A stretch of DNA of 64,000 nucleotides, taken from the NCBI GenBank assembly GCA_033026295.1, contig CM065169.1, positions 10,522,462 through 10,586,461 on the forward strand, given 5' to 3'. Positions 13,427-26,277 of the stretch are shown here, piece after piece. How positions within the stretch are numbered: position 1 is the stretch's first letter; each line of letters opens with the position of its first letter. The notes under the pieces were generated by a model. The model worked only from the letters and a program-made list of their open reading frames with translations, ran no database searches and was not told where the DNA came from. The position numbers and the translations under genes are program-made. Origin of the DNA: Channa striata. Lineage: Eukaryota; Chordata; Actinopteri; Anabantiformes; Channidae.

Positions 13427-16400
13427 TTCTCCTATACTGATTTTTCTTGATATTATACAGGTTCACTTTGAGTTGTTGACCTTATTAATACTTTAGTCAG
13501 ATGTTTAACCTATTGCTTTTTCTATAAGTTTCAACGTGTGCAGCTGTAAAATTCATGATAAATTATTTTACATATATCTCGAGGGAAACTGAATAGTATA
13601 TGTGTTATATGTTGTTGGCTTGGTTCAAATGTTGAAACTTCCGACATGGGATTTTCCAGAATATCTACAGCAAACATGACTGGGAAATTTTAGGTACTGA
13701 AGAGCTACTGTAAAAGCTGGTGTATCAAATTTCATCTGCACAAACACTGTATTTGCTGTAACACAAGCAATTTCCTTTGCGTAACCAAATTTTCACACCA
13801 GGGTCTAAATTTGGTTTGTAAGCTATCGCTCCCGGACTGCAAAAAGTCCAAGGGTATCACTCACAGATTGCTCGAACATGTGTAGTAGGTCGTTGTTAGG
13901 GTTAGAGCATTTTATTAAGTACTTTGTTAATTTTAAGTTCTCTGTTTACTAATTTAGGTGAAGCATTGGGATGGTATAAGCCTCTTGAACAAACAATCCT
14001 TTACTTCCACAGGAGTATTATTTTACCTATTCATATCATAAGCAAGCAGCCGGTGCAAGTAATACTAATACTAATAGTAAAAATAAGTTTTGTAATGTTG
14101 TCTCTCCGTACATGTTAATAGGAAAAAGGAAAAGTGATGACCTTAATTTGCTAGTAAACTGAAAAGAATTAATACTAATGTGGTGACAGGTGGGTTTTCA
14201 TTTACACATTTTACCACCAGTGTGAGTTTGTGGGTCAAAATTGGTGCCCTTTGTTTTTCCATCGGCTAGAGAGGCACCATACAGCTACAGAATCATTACG
14301 CTAGTGACACAATGGTCCTGTTGGCCGCATTAATCCCAGCCCCAGCACCAATCTTGGTTCTAAGCAAGCAAAGCATCTGTGTGGTTGTCAGACCAGTTTT
14401 CCTGGCTGAGAGCTGGTTTCTTTGGCTGCTGGAACGTGAACGTCTGGTTAGAGATTAGGCAGTGGCTCCAAACAAGCCCTCGACCTTGGTGGGAAATGAT
14501 CGGTTCTGGCATTCTCGGCCTCTTTCCTTTCTTTATCTCTATAGTTCTTCTAACATCCAAAGTCTACTTCTATTTTTAGGTTTTTTTGCGCAAAGAAATT
14601 CGCCTCTCTAATTAAAAATCTAATTTGTTGTTTAATCTCCAAAAAGTCCAAAGGTGCTGTGCACATTTGACATATTCTGTAAATACGGAGCTACACAGAA
14701 GACAGGTTATAATGGGGTGGGGTGGGGGGGGGTACTACTCACAGGTGTTGCTTTGCTTTGAAGAGGGGATTCCTCCCTCGCCTTTAAGGAAAAAAAATTA
14801 ATACCTTTGTGGTTGCCATGCCAACAAGCCGTCTCACAGTCTGCTCTCAGCTGTGAGCATTCCTGGCAGCAATTACACACAGTCCATGGGCCCGCCGTAA
14901 TTACCCACAATACATCTGCATGTCCATCTGAGAAAGACACTCAGGAATGAGGGACAGACTAACACTGGCATTTATTTGCATATCCTGTGTCATAAGACAA
15001 TGCAGAGCTTCGAAAGGTCACATGTATTCAGTGTGTGATGGAGAGTCGCTGGGAGCTGTAACGTGACATTTTCTTTAACCATATGGACTTTTCCCTTTAC
15101 GTTCAGCTTTCTTTTTATTTCCTGCCCATTGTTTGCTTTCTCACCTCCAATCCCACATTACTTTCTTGTTTTTCTCTTTTTTTCAATACATTGTGGATGT
15201 GTCTCCTTGTGAGAAACTTCTTTGGGACCAACATTATGTTGTGCTGTTTCTTGATATTTTAAACCCAAATCACCCAGTCAACTACAGTTTTGTTTTTTTG
15301 TTTTTTTGTTTTTTTTTTAATCTGCACTTTTTTTCCCAAGAATCCCTAGTGGTTGGTGTTTACTGTGCCCTTGCAATCAAAAGATAATAGTGGTAATTAA
15401 GTAATTGAGTAATTATTTCCCCACTTTTTAAAAGATGTAAAATTATTTGCTAATTATCTATCTCGTGTGTATTTAGAGGTGCAATTAGCGTTCAACAAAC
15501 ATACATTTGACAATTTTTTTCAATCATCAAACAATGCTGCTGTTTTGTTCACACAATTATGCAGAATGATAAATATTTGAAGACTTTCCAGCAGCAGCAA
15601 CATCAGCCTCATGTAATGATGAATTACACATGGCAGTATTGACAAGGGAAGCAAAAGCTTATTAAATTCACAGGGAATAATTGGACATGTTTCATATAAT
15701 TATTCTGTAAGCACGTGGTGTAATCTTCGACAGACACCAGCTTCGGTTGGGATAGGTGTGATTGCAATGCAAAAGCTGACCAATTACAGCATAGGATTGG
15801 TGTCTCGGGCTTCAAACTGCTGAGCGTGCAAAGACTATTGACATGCAATTAGTTGGGCCATCGTTAGGAGGCATTTCATCGCTGACTCTAGTGGCTCTCG
15901 ATTAAGTCTCATTACCTCCTCGTTTGTGTGTGTGGGTGTTTTTGTGTGGTCTGGTGAGGACTGGACAGAGTATGAGTTTTTAATGCAGAGTGCCATCCCT
16001 CTGTGTTTAGGGAGTGAAATACTAAACGACTCTGCCAGCAAAAGCAGAGATGTCGGATTTTTTTACATCATGTTTTAAGTAGTTTGAGCTAAACCTTTTC
16101 CTGTGCCTCAGAGCTGCCAATCACAACTCCACCTTAAACATTTAATTACACTGATCATGTGAACCTGAAAGAACTAATTTAGGTTTGAAGACCTGATAAT
16201 ACAGACTTCACCGTGGGCACTCAGGTGTAAAGGATTCCAGAGTCAGTGGGAGGCCGAGGAGGATCTTTTCATCATGGCTGCGGCTTCTTTGCTTGCTATT
16301 GTCATTGTGTCACAAACTCAGGACGTATGGATTAGAGGCTCCTGACGGTTAAATTTCTCCACATTGTGTTAGAGCTTCATGGTGACATGTGGCTATTAGC

Positions 16401-18939
16401 GACACTTGTGAATAAATAATGACGTGACCACAGCAAAGAAACCATCACATTGTGAAATGTATAGCTGCATGTAGCAGGTTTGTACAGATGAGCAGCCCCT
16501 CAAATGTGGGCCGCAGTGTGTGTGCAAGGCTTCATGCACGTCTTTGCACACAAACACAGGTGCTCTTCTGAGCCTCTGTGTGCGATTGTAAAATTTGCGC
16601 TCGTGTGTGCACGGGCACAGACTGCTGAGCAGGCAGCCCGTGTTACTGCTTGGGCCCTCACAGACACACAGTCAGCACAATGCTCGACACACCGACCAGC
16701 CAATCAGATCATTCGAAGCACCGGCCAAAGGGCAAACAGTAGCCAATTGTAGTGACAGGATCTTGTGCGCAATGGCATAAGTGGCTGCTCAACAGTCATA
16801 TGAAACACCTGCACATGGCTCTTACTTATACAGGTGGTTACTCATAGCTTGTCTTTGCTAATAAATGAAACCAAGGGTAAAAGGAGAAGCAATTTAAACG
16901 TTTATTATACTTAATAAGCCATTTCAGTTCCTTTACTGCAAATCAACTCTATAATAAGCAGACATCATCATTGCTTGTAAATTAACGTCCTAGAACGTTG
17001 TTACAAAATGAGAGACCTGTAAAATAAAGCATGGTAGGTCTAAATGCTGATTTAAATTGGGGAAGAATTCTATTTCCTTTTGTTGGTATGCTAAGTAATA
17101 TATTAGTAAGACATACTGCCATGTGGAGGTTGACTGTTGTTTTTAGGGGCTTTTTCACATCTCTCACAATGTCTCTGTCATCATTTTTTTTTCTTTGCTG
17201 GGGTTGTTTTGTGTATTTTGTGTATTTAGCTCACTGCACCAGTGTGGATTTATCCTTTTTTTTAACAACAAATAATAATAATACCAGAACATGAAAAACT
17301 ATATTGTTTAAATTAAAGCTGGAAATCTAAAGTTTCATCTGATATCCATGTTTTGATTTTAAACCCTAATTGTATAACTAAAATGAATGAATTAGTTTTA
17401 CTGCAAAATTGCCTTGTTACATTTCAAACTTCCAAAAACAGAGAGTCTTATTTACAATACTGTTTGTTTGCTGTGACTGATAATAGTAGCATGTTCTTCT
17501 GTTTCAGCCCTCATCATCTGGTCCTTTTTAGTCCATTTTGATAAAAAGATGATGTCCTTTACACTGACTTACGGTATCTTATTAGAGTGAAAGGGTCAAT
17601 CAGAGCTTCATGGGCCATTTCTGGTCCTGATGGCCTTTTGTCTTGGGGTCGTGTGCCTGGGGGATTAAGACTTTGGTCTCACTATCCTCTTAAGACAGGG
17701 ATGGGCAGATAAATGGATCAAGTCACTGGAGGGAAGTGGGCCACTTACTGTAGCTGAAATGTCCAGGTATACACGATGAGGACAGTATATGCACCAGCTC
17801 TGCGGCTGAAGATTAGCTACCTTCTCAGCTTCTGGGGGTGGGATTTCAAAAGTGGTTTGAGCCATGGACTTCAAAAGTGATTATTGGTCGGTAAAGAATG
17901 TCTTAATAAGGAAATGGTGAAAACTCCATTTGGAATGTAAACCATTTATGTAAACTTTTAAGTAAAACTCTCAGTGTTGCTTTGATAACTAAAATTGCAT
18001 CCATGTGGTAATCTACGGAGACCTCTAGTATAGGGAAATCAGTGAAAACATGGCACCTGTTTTAAATTCTGCCATTAAAATTGTGCTAATCTTTCCTACT
18101 GCAAAATGTTTTACTACCTTAGCTCTGACTTGGGCAGCGCGCCAGACTTTTTACGTGATACACTCGAAAGCCAACCCAAACAGAAAACCTGAACTAATGC
18201 AATAAAAGTGTGTTCCTAGCCAAATGATCAAATGGAGATTGTTTTTATGAATACTAGCCCTGAGGCCTGTTCTGTCCCCTCCTGCAGTACAAGCGCCACA
18301 CTGCAATACACACAGAGCGTGTGTGCACACGAGATAGAAAGCTGAGATACAAACGGCTAAGCTTATGTGGATGTATTTATGATGAAAAGCAGCCAAAATA
18401 AAAGATGTTTAGTAACAGAACAGAGTGTGTGTACAAGTCTGAGTATGTATTTTTCTGATCTCGTGTGTGCCCACTGTGTGTGTGTGTGTGTTAGAAGCTA
18501 AAGTCCTTTAGGGCTTGTTTGACAGTCATGGTTTAACTGAGGCAATCCATAAGCTGGCACATACACTTTCTGTGTCACGACAAATGAATAACCACCATCT
18601 ACTAGTAACATATTAGATCATATATCGGGCCTCTGTTTTACTAATAATAAATTGAACACAAACAGCAACTAGCACTCATTACTGCCCTACATGCGCAGAA
18701 AGTGACAACTAAATAAAAATGTCATAATCTAATCTAATTACTACTGTAGCTAATTTTACTCCTTCCTTTCTCCTCTGGTGTTTGGTTGGCTGGTTGAACA
18801 CAAAAGACACACACCCATGTATGCACACGAGTACAGTATGACCCTGGGCTATCACACTCTGTGTTAACACTAAGGTACATCTAGGGTAAATATTCATTTT
18901 AACATTAATGGATAAATTATCAGGAAGGACATACATAAA
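13427..18939. other. Intergenic DNA, middle part upstream of pim3
   Basis: No gene is recognised. It contains T-rich runs (15290-15320), repeated GTAATTAAGTAATT phrases near 15394-15415, and possible regulatory stretches at 14800-15030 and 15600-15910. Confidence 0.6.
15600..15910. other. Homeobox/POU-site-rich stretch, candidate enhancer
   Basis: ATTA/TAAT cores cluster here (ATAATTATTC, GACATGCAATTAG, CCAATTACAG), along with octamer-like TGCAATGCAAAA. There is little simple sequence and no coding frame. The texture is like a conserved developmental enhancer, but this is inference from composition only. Confidence 0.3.
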
Positions 18940-19144
18940 CACTGATCAGCCTCAACATTAAATTCACCGCCAACGTTGTGGTGGACTGGGGTCAGCATGG
19001 GGAAACTTAATGCTGGCGGTTGACAGCTGTCGAAACACACAGCGCATCACAACTTGCTGTGCACGAGGCTGCATGCAGATACCGACCCCGGTCCACCACG
19101 AGCTTAATCCCTCCAGGTGGTCCTAATGATGTGGGTGATTGGTG
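18940..19144. mobile_element. Internally deleted Tc1-like DNA transposon with foldback ends
   Basis: The element opens with CACTGATCAGCCTCAACATT and closes with AATGATGTGGGTGATTGGTG, imperfect terminal inverted repeats of the common fish 'CACTGATCAGCCATAACATTA' element. The inside holds two inverted copies of a GTGGTGGACTGGGGTC segment (18978-18993 and 19084-19099, 15 of 16 paired). It also holds a piece resembling the transposase region of that element. At 205 bp it cannot be autonomous. No clear target-site duplication is seen. Family assignment is from memory of the consensus ends. Confidence 0.7.
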
Positions 19145-19839
19145 TATGTAAGAGGTGGGAAAGCCAAGGTGTAATGAAAATGTCTAAAAAGAGCTAACGA
19201 ACAGTTATGCAACATAGCTGCCAAATCAACAGCTGACTAGTGCCCTGACACTCTTACATAATAGAGAGTCTAGACAGTAATCCATAGCAACCTGCCTGGC
19301 GTGTAGCACATATGACAAGTAGCCTTAACCTGTGCTGGACAGGTTTTATGCAAGTAACCAAACTGCATTCCTTGAGGAATATGGAAAAAAATTGTATTTT
19401 GACGCATGTATTCTAAGAATGTAATATCCCACTGGATGATCAGTTCAGAAATGGGCAAAGACAAATGTATTCAGACGAGGGTCACAGCAAGGTAGATATA
19501 TTTCCTTTATTTTTTGGACCTCCCCGCTCTTGTTTCAGCTTGCTATTGGTCAACAGCACAAGCTCATGGATCAAAACTTACCTCTGATGACTTCAAAAAG
19601 TGCAGATTTACTGTCTCTGTGCAAAACCACTGCAACTTTTGCCACACTATTTTGACTTGCTCGCGTGAACAAACATTTTGTTCTGTGATGGTAAAAAAAT
19701 TTTGTAAAAAAAGTTTTTCACTGGACAGCTAACGTTCAAGGCAATGCACCCTCATTTAAGGACAGCGCTACAGTAAAAATGCCAACAGAGAACATAATAC
19801 ATGTACAGTACGTCGTGCATGCATGTAGAGGAATCTAAC

Positions 19840-20120
19840 CCCAGCACAAGGCATGACAAATTCAGGCCCTCAGATTTCCCTGGCAGAGTGCACCAGCTCA
19901 ACCAAGCTGGATCGATTTCAATCAGCGGCTTACCAAAATGATGTGGCTGCCACCGAGGTAGCATGATGGGGCTAAAAATAACCTCAGCTGACCCTAGGGC
20001 TGTGATGTGGCCACGTACCCTCTGGTGAATCTGGTTTTATGTGTCCCCAATGAAACCCATCAAATTACAGATGCAAACGCAGCCGGACCCCTTATCAAAA
20101 CTATTTCAGCTCGCTGACAC
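19840..20120. other. Low-repeat, complex non-coding stretch, candidate conserved element
   Basis: A run without homopolymers or microsatellites contains GCTAAAAATAACC (MEF2-like), GGCAGTAATTAGAG and CAAATTACAGATGC motifs. It is not coding. Conservation can only be judged by alignment. Confidence 0.25.
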
Positions 20121-20739
20121 AGTTTACTAAGGCAGTAATTAGAGCAAAGGAAAATGGGAGAAATCTAAAGCATGCGGCAAAAAAGACAGACAAAAATGAA
20201 GAAATGGGTAAGAGAAAGAGAAGGGTAGACAGCTCGTCAGTGGGCCACAAGCCACTTCTCTTTTTGCTCTTGCTTCTCCCTCCCTTTGTCGTTTTCTCAA
20301 CATATATGGATCAAAAGACTGGTGAGCATAAATAAAAACCCTGATGATGATTTCCCATGAGAGCTGTTCACAACTGCATAGCACGCGTTCATATGAAGCC
20401 AGGACAAACCAGCTGTCTTCGCTTCTGCTGTCAGCACGCCTGGTTGGCCAACTGCCTGAGTGCCTCACTTGCAACAGAGGGAAGAAATGATCACAATTGT
20501 AGAGTTAACTTGGCTCCTAGTTTGCAGGCCCTAGTAAATCCTGAAATTGTATAACACAGCAAAAGTCACAGATGTGTATTGTATGTTAAATGCATTATTT
20601 TGTGTTTGTAGGCGAGGGAGCGATGGACCACTGAACAGGCCTACTGGACACTGGCCCGGGGGCCTGAGAGGTCAGCTTGCCCATGACCACAGCCTCTTAA
20701 GTTTCTTTCATATTTCTTGTTTCCATTTGTTGTTGAATT

Positions 20740-20990
20740 GTAAACAACGGCCGAAATCTATGCAACAAAAACAAACAGAAAGTAAACCTACACAAAATGA
20801 CCAAACATACATAAAGCGTACAAAAATAGAGATAAATCTACTAAAAACAGAATCAAACGTGCATGAATAGACTCAAAATGACCAAACAATAGACAGGGAT
20901 AGACTAAAACCAGGCACAAAATGAACAAAACAGAGATGGACTATCAAAAGACCAAAAACAAATGCAAAAGGGACTGAAAACAATGTGATA
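20740..20990. repeat. Degenerate A-rich short tandem repeat
   Basis: Units around ACAAAATGACCAAACA recur with variation (about 20787, 20873 and 20916), together with many CAAAAACA/ACTAAAA phrases. A similar passage occurs at 40500-40615. The ORF over this region is low-complexity and I do not call it coding. Confidence 0.5.
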
Positions 20991-22846
20991 TAAGACCTCT
21001 GCTTTCATGTAGTAGGAGGTTCTACAAGGTAAAGAGGGGAGAAAACGTAAGAAACTTCACACTTTGTCAGGCCAGTTTCTCCAGTTTACGTCACCTCAAG
21101 TTTGTCTGGTGGCACTTTATTAAAGGTCACACTGAAAACGAAGCACTGATGTTGATTACTTTTATTACCCGTAGTATCATTTTTATATCCAGGATCAAGT
21201 GATTTCTGGATTCCATCCCAGCATGCACTGGGTGAGTAGCAGTAAACACCCTGAACACGACATCAATCTATCACTGCGCCAACAACAGTGGATATGATTC
21301 CCGCTGCTAAATCTTCAGCCACTCCAGCCCCCTTTAAACACTTGCATGGAGAACATACCATACTCACGGCAACCCCACATATTATCTTTGCACCACCACA
21401 ACAAAAGTACCTTTTTCATAACTTCCTCTTGCGTATGAACTGCCTGTCTCTTCTGCAAAGGTTATTTTATGTCGAGTGACACTTGAGGATATGAGGATAG
21501 ACTGGTTCAAAGTAAGAGTATAAAGCTCATTGAAGCTTATAGCTGCAGGTGATTTTGTATTTCCAATTCACCTGAGCTGATCTGTTTGGAATGTGGGAGG
21601 AAACACGGGAACTATTGGCAAGTTTCACATGGAAAATTACAAGAGATTTGGCTTTTGATAGTATAAAACAATGGCTTTTCTGCAGTACAATGAGATGTTA
21701 CTTATAACACTTGTACGTTGCCCAGCCACAGTGCCTCTATAAATAAACCCATGACCACAGAGTGATCATACAGCAGAGGTGGAAGGTGTTTCTGCAGGGA
21801 AATAGGCAGGTGCAGTGTTGAACACATTTTCTTTGAAGTGTAATCCAATAGACCATTGAACTCTTTGTCATTTATGCAAATATTTTATAAGATAAAACAT
21901 GATTAACCCTTGAGATTCTTCCATACGCCTCCACACATCCTAGTAAAGTCATTAAAATGCAAATACAGTGTGTATGTTTGCGTCCTCTTGATGCATGCAG
22001 TATCTGCAATGTGTCCATAAACATGCTGTTATTCTAAAAAACAACACAAAGCCGCACACCAATGTGTAGATAGCGTGCAAGTTTCGTAACATAAATGAGT
22101 GACAATGTAAAAGAAGAAGCGTGCCACTCTCATACGACACGCAACTGGTGCGTGTGCTCAGTCCACATTTACATAACTTTGCAGTGGGCAGGACTAGAGC
22201 AGATAAGGTTCCCTGGAACTCTCTGATGCTTCTCTTTGGCTAGTGGTCACTCACGCACACACACATATATACATACACAGGCAGGTTATCAGAGGCAGCA
22301 GAAGATAAAAAGCGGAAAGTTCACCAAGAGCCAAGGTCGTGTCAGATGTGTAGGAGCAAAAATAGAAAGTTTGCTTTCAGAAATAGGACAGCTGGCCCCA
22401 CAAACCTTAGCCATCCCATAGCGTTCTGCACCAGCCTTGTTATCGTGACACTCCGATGTTGTGTTTTCATGTCCGTGCATGGTGTTCTCATGTATCATCA
22501 TTATGCATCACCCTGCAAATACTGACTCTGTGTGTCATGTGTTATTGTTGGACACTCATCACTACATTTTGGCTGATGATTTTGGCATATTGTATTGTAT
22601 TTCTTTAAATTGATCTTTGTGCTTGCACTCAAAATTCATAAAAATCGCTAAGGCTTTGATGCTTTGATAATGGTTAAATGTGTATAATTGCATGTCAGTT
22701 GTATGACACTGACACAGCCAACTGCTCACTTTTAACACACCAGAAACAAATAGCACAGGTGTGTTTAGGTGCACACTTCCGGCCTAAGAACAGCTTCAAA
22801 AGAGGTGATCACTTTGCTGCTGAAATGGAGGGTCTACTCCACAAAC

Positions 22847-22864
22847 TGTGTGTGTGTGTGTGTG
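22847..22864. repeat. TG microsatellite
   Basis: Nine TG units, just upstream of the pim3 CpG-rich region. Confidence 0.9.
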
Positions 22865-23129
22865 TTTCACTGCAGAGCTGCAGAAAAGGGAGGCGACGGC
22901 CGAGAATTGCCGCCACGTGCCCTCAAATGCCTGCTGTATTACAAAAACGTTTTGCGGATTGGTGCAGATACGAAACACGGTATTTATATACGACATCTAA
23001 TTGGTCGTAGTCTCCGGGTCGATAGTGAACACAGCGCAAAGCTCCCAGACAAGGGATTCTTGGGCGTCTCGTACTATGAGAAAGTAGTGCGCGGTAAAAA
23101 TCGTTATTTCGATAGAATTTTAATATAAA

Positions 23130-24720
23130 ACTACTATAAAATTATAGCGCCGTCGTGGTGGGCGTGTTTCAAGAGTATTTCAAGTACACAGCAACGATTT
23201 GTCGCTGCAATTAAAGATAAGTGTCGACTTGTATTGGTGGCGGAGGAATACCTCCATCCCACTGCGCGTCAAAATATTGGCTTGGGAAGACCGCGCCAAA
23301 GCTCAGACAGCGGCCAGTCTTCGGGATAACGACACACTGCGGAGGGCCTGTGAACGCACCCTGCTGCTCGGACACGTTCGGCGCTTCGCTTTTTGCCACT
23401 GCCCGGAGTTCGCTTTTCCACACGGGCGCCCGGGTCAAAAAACACAGGAGCCACATTTCATGCCGGTTCTCGGGAAGCTGTGCGCGACTTCGCTGTCGTG
23501 ACACGACTTTAACGGGCGCGGTGCGGCGGAGCTCGCCGGACCGGAGGATCTTCGAGTCGCTTTGGAGCCGAGACGTTTCGCACCATCGTTGTTTTGTTTT
23601 TTTCTCTCCTGCGCCTGAATCCACGTCTGCTCGCTCTCGGCTCGTCGTGCGGACCCTCGGCGGGTGAATAGGGATCTTCTGCGCCGGCTTTTCAGCTCGA
23701 ATATGTTGCTGTCAAAGTTGGGTCCTTTCTCGCACATTTGCAACCATTCAAGTATGGACCATCTACCAGTGAAGATACAGCTGCAGTCGGGTAGGTCGAG
23801 CCGTCTGATCGTTGCATGTACTGTTTTTAATGTGGTCGAGTCATATTTAAAGAGATGCATTTTTTTTACTCCGCTCGGCTGCTAAGCGGCGCTTAACCGT
23901 TAGCTGACGGTTAACAGGCGGACTTCGCACCGAACGGAGGTTTGTTGTGATGCGTTTGACGCGGTCTTAACGTGAATTCCCCACGTTTTTCTTTGCAGTC
24001 AAAGTGGAAAAGGAGCCTTTCGAAAAGGTTTACCAAGTGGGATCCGTGCTGGGCAGCGGGGGATTTGGGACGGTGTACGCCGGCAGCCGGATTTCTGATG
24101 GCGCACCGGTAAGGACGAGGACGGGGAGTCGGGATCTATATTGTGGGCTTATATGTGGCTCCATGAAAGCCGGCCGCTAACCGTTGTCTGTCTTTGCCGT
24201 GTTATTTCAGGTTGCCGTGAAGCACGTCGCGAAGGAGAGGGTGACCGAGTGGGGAACCATTGTAAGTAGTCATCCCCGGTGTGTGTTTTTGTTTTGGTCC
24301 CCCCCCCTCCCCGGCCGCTGGGTGGGGGGGTGGCGTGCTGCTAAACGCGGACTCTAACCCCACGGTGTGCGTTACAGAACGGAGCCATGGTGCCTCTGGA
24401 GATCCTGCTCCTGAAGAAGGTCAGCTCGTCGTTCCGCGGAGTGATCAAATTGCTGGACTATTACGAGCGCGCGGACGGCTGGCTCATCGTCATGGAGAGG
24501 CCGGAGCTCGTCAAGGATCTGTTCGACTTCATCACCGAGAAGGGCGCCCTGGACGAGGACACGGCTCGGGGCTTTTTCCGCCAGGTTTTGGAGGCGGTCA
24601 GACACTGCTACAGCTGCGGCGTAGTACACAGAGACATCAAGGATGAGAACCTGCTCGTGGATCTACGCACCGGGGAGCTCAAGCTTATTGACTTTGGCTC
24701 AGGGGCGATTCTCAAGGACA
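23130..24720 (+). promoter_or_regulatory. pim3: CpG-rich 5' region of pim3 (promoter, 5' UTR, first exons)
   Basis: CpG density rises sharply from about 23130 and stays high through exon 4, in contrast to the AT-rich flanks. This is the pattern of an unmethylated vertebrate CpG island over a promoter and 5' exons. The transcription start is not directly visible. A TATA-like run lies at about 22981-22990, with a reverse CCAAT box close to it. A TTC-N4-GAA element of STAT6 type lies at 23108-23117; Pim genes are known cytokine/STAT targets, but one such match could be chance. Short ORFs over 23199-23667 are explained by GC-rich composition. Confidence 0.6.
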
Positions 24721-26277
24721 CAGTCTACACTGATTTCGATGGTAAGCAGTCGCCATCCGCCCCCCCTCCCATCCCACTACATTAATGGTTATTATAAGAC
24801 GGCACGGTGCTGGATCTGTAATTTGCTTGCAGTGAATAGACATCCGTGTGGGCCGGGTTGTGTTCGCCCTTGATGCTCCGCTGTGCTAAATTCAGACATG
24901 GAGGCGTTCACGAGGCTGTGACGCAGTGGTCTGTTTTTGGTCTGGGGTTTTCCTCGCCAAGGGTCTCATCATTATTACGGATGGAGATCGATGCAGCCAA
25001 ATGACAAATCTGCCAGGGTTTTATGACGCACTCACGCTTTTCATTAATCCTACTGGTTAATATTTTGAAGAGCCCAGACGACACCCAGGTCTTGTGAGAT
25101 GCGATATGTTTATGGTTCCGATTGTTATTTTGTTAGTAAAGCATGAGTCATGCCGCATTTTGTGGGTGTTAGGTCAGTGCCACGTAACATCTGTTTGTTG
25201 TGAAACCGGAGTCGCTGGTTCACGTGATGGGCTCACATTGCTTTTTTTTGTATCCAAGTTCCTCCTTCCAGGAGGGAGGAGGGAGGGAGGAGGGAGGAGA
25301 CAAAGGCAGGTCACCCAGTTTGTGTTTAGTGGCTAAGGGAAGATGGAAAGCATTTCTACTATGACTCAGCCATTTTAGACACGGACACATTAATCATGCA
25401 TTTTTTTTTACAAAAACTTGGTCTCTTTGCTGTTCATTTATTCTCAGCACCGATGCCCTTTAAATTTTAATATTACATACCTCTCACTTCATCGTGCTGC
25501 ATTTCACAACGCCTAATCTGGCTCTTTCCTTCCCTCCCTGTCCCCCATTTCTAGGTACAAGAGTATACAGCCCCCCAGAGTGGATCCGCTTCCATAGATA
25601 CCACGGTCGCTCTGCAACTGTGTGGTCGCTAGGCGTGCTGCTGTATGACATGGTGTGTGGAGACATCCCCTTTGAGCAGGATGAGGAGATCCTCAGAGGG
25701 CGACTGTACTTCAGAAGGAGGATCTCAGCTGGTAAGCCCACCATCACAACACACATCACACATGAGCTGACTCGAATGCCCGCTAGCTGGTACAGGCTGA
25801 AATCAGAGTGACCTTGCAATAACAATGGACTATCAACCATGAATCAAATGAGATTTTAGTTTGTTCTGATTTCCCTTGGTGCACTTTGTGTAACAGCTTG
25901 GGCCACTACTCCAGCAAGCACCAAAAAAACTGTGTGGGCTCTCTTTTCATTGGCTGACTGTACCTCCCACACACTAGGTTGTTGTAGATCTATACAAACT
26001 GAGCCATACAGTACAGACAGTTCTTTCTTTGAGTTCAGGACCTTACCCGACGTGTTTCTTCTTTCCTCCTTCAGAGTGTCAGCAGCTGATTAAATGGTGC
26101 CTGGCCCTGCGGCCCTCAGACCGGCCCACCCTGGAGCAGATTTGCGACCACCCCTGGATGAGAGCGACTGCAGAGTCACCTAAGGCAACAGAGGAGCCTG
26201 CTGCTGGTGACATCCGCCTCAGGACCATCGACACAGACTCTTCCTCAAGCACAAGCTCGAGCAAGGAGAGCCTTTGA
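23703..26277 (+). CDS. pim3: Pim-3 serine/threonine protein kinase, six exons
   Basis: The coding exons are 23703-23790, 23999-24108, 24211-24261, 24378-24741, 25555-25731 and 26075-26277. All introns are GT-AG, and the joined frame is 993 nt or 330 aa (human PIM3 is about 326). The start gives the family N-terminus MLLSKLG; the nearest upstream in-frame stop is at 23616. Visible kinase landmarks are the glycine loop LGSGGFGTVY (residues 47-56), ATP lysine K70 in VAVKH, a hinge with the Pim-specific proline (ERPE, 123-126), the catalytic loop HRDIKDEN (D169) and the metal-binding DFG (D188). The C-terminus is serine-rich and ends in ESL. The N-terminus, AVKHVAKERVTEWG and the serine tail fit PIM3 better than PIM1 or PIM2, and creld2 nearby agrees with vertebrate synteny. 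The family is constitutively active cytosolic/nuclear kinases promoting survival and growth, controlled mostly by mRNA and protein turnover. All key residues are intact. Confidence 0.96.
25270..25300. repeat. GGGAGGA purine minisatellite in pim3 intron 4
   Basis: Repeated GGAGGGA/GGGAGGA units form an all-purine tract of about 30 bp in the 813-bp intron between exons 4 and 5. Confidence 0.85.

Larger units (their letters stand above)
19145..23129. other. Intergenic DNA, proximal part upstream of pim3
   Basis: No gene is recognised. It has an A-rich degenerate repeat at 20.74-20.99 kb, a TG run at 22.85 kb and the start of the pim3 promoter area from about 22.9 kb. Confidence 0.6.

Noticed and set aside
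13894..13908. Telomere-like GTTAGGGTTAG
   Set aside because: Only two units; not a telomeric array.
23211..23860. Long overlapping ORFs on both strands around the pim3 5' end
   Set aside because: They are open because the region is GC-rich; only the frame starting at 23703 gives the Pim N-terminus and splices correctly.
24281..24646. 121-codon ORF overlapping pim3 exon 4
   Set aside because: Out-of-frame shadow of the real kinase exon, starting inside intron 3.
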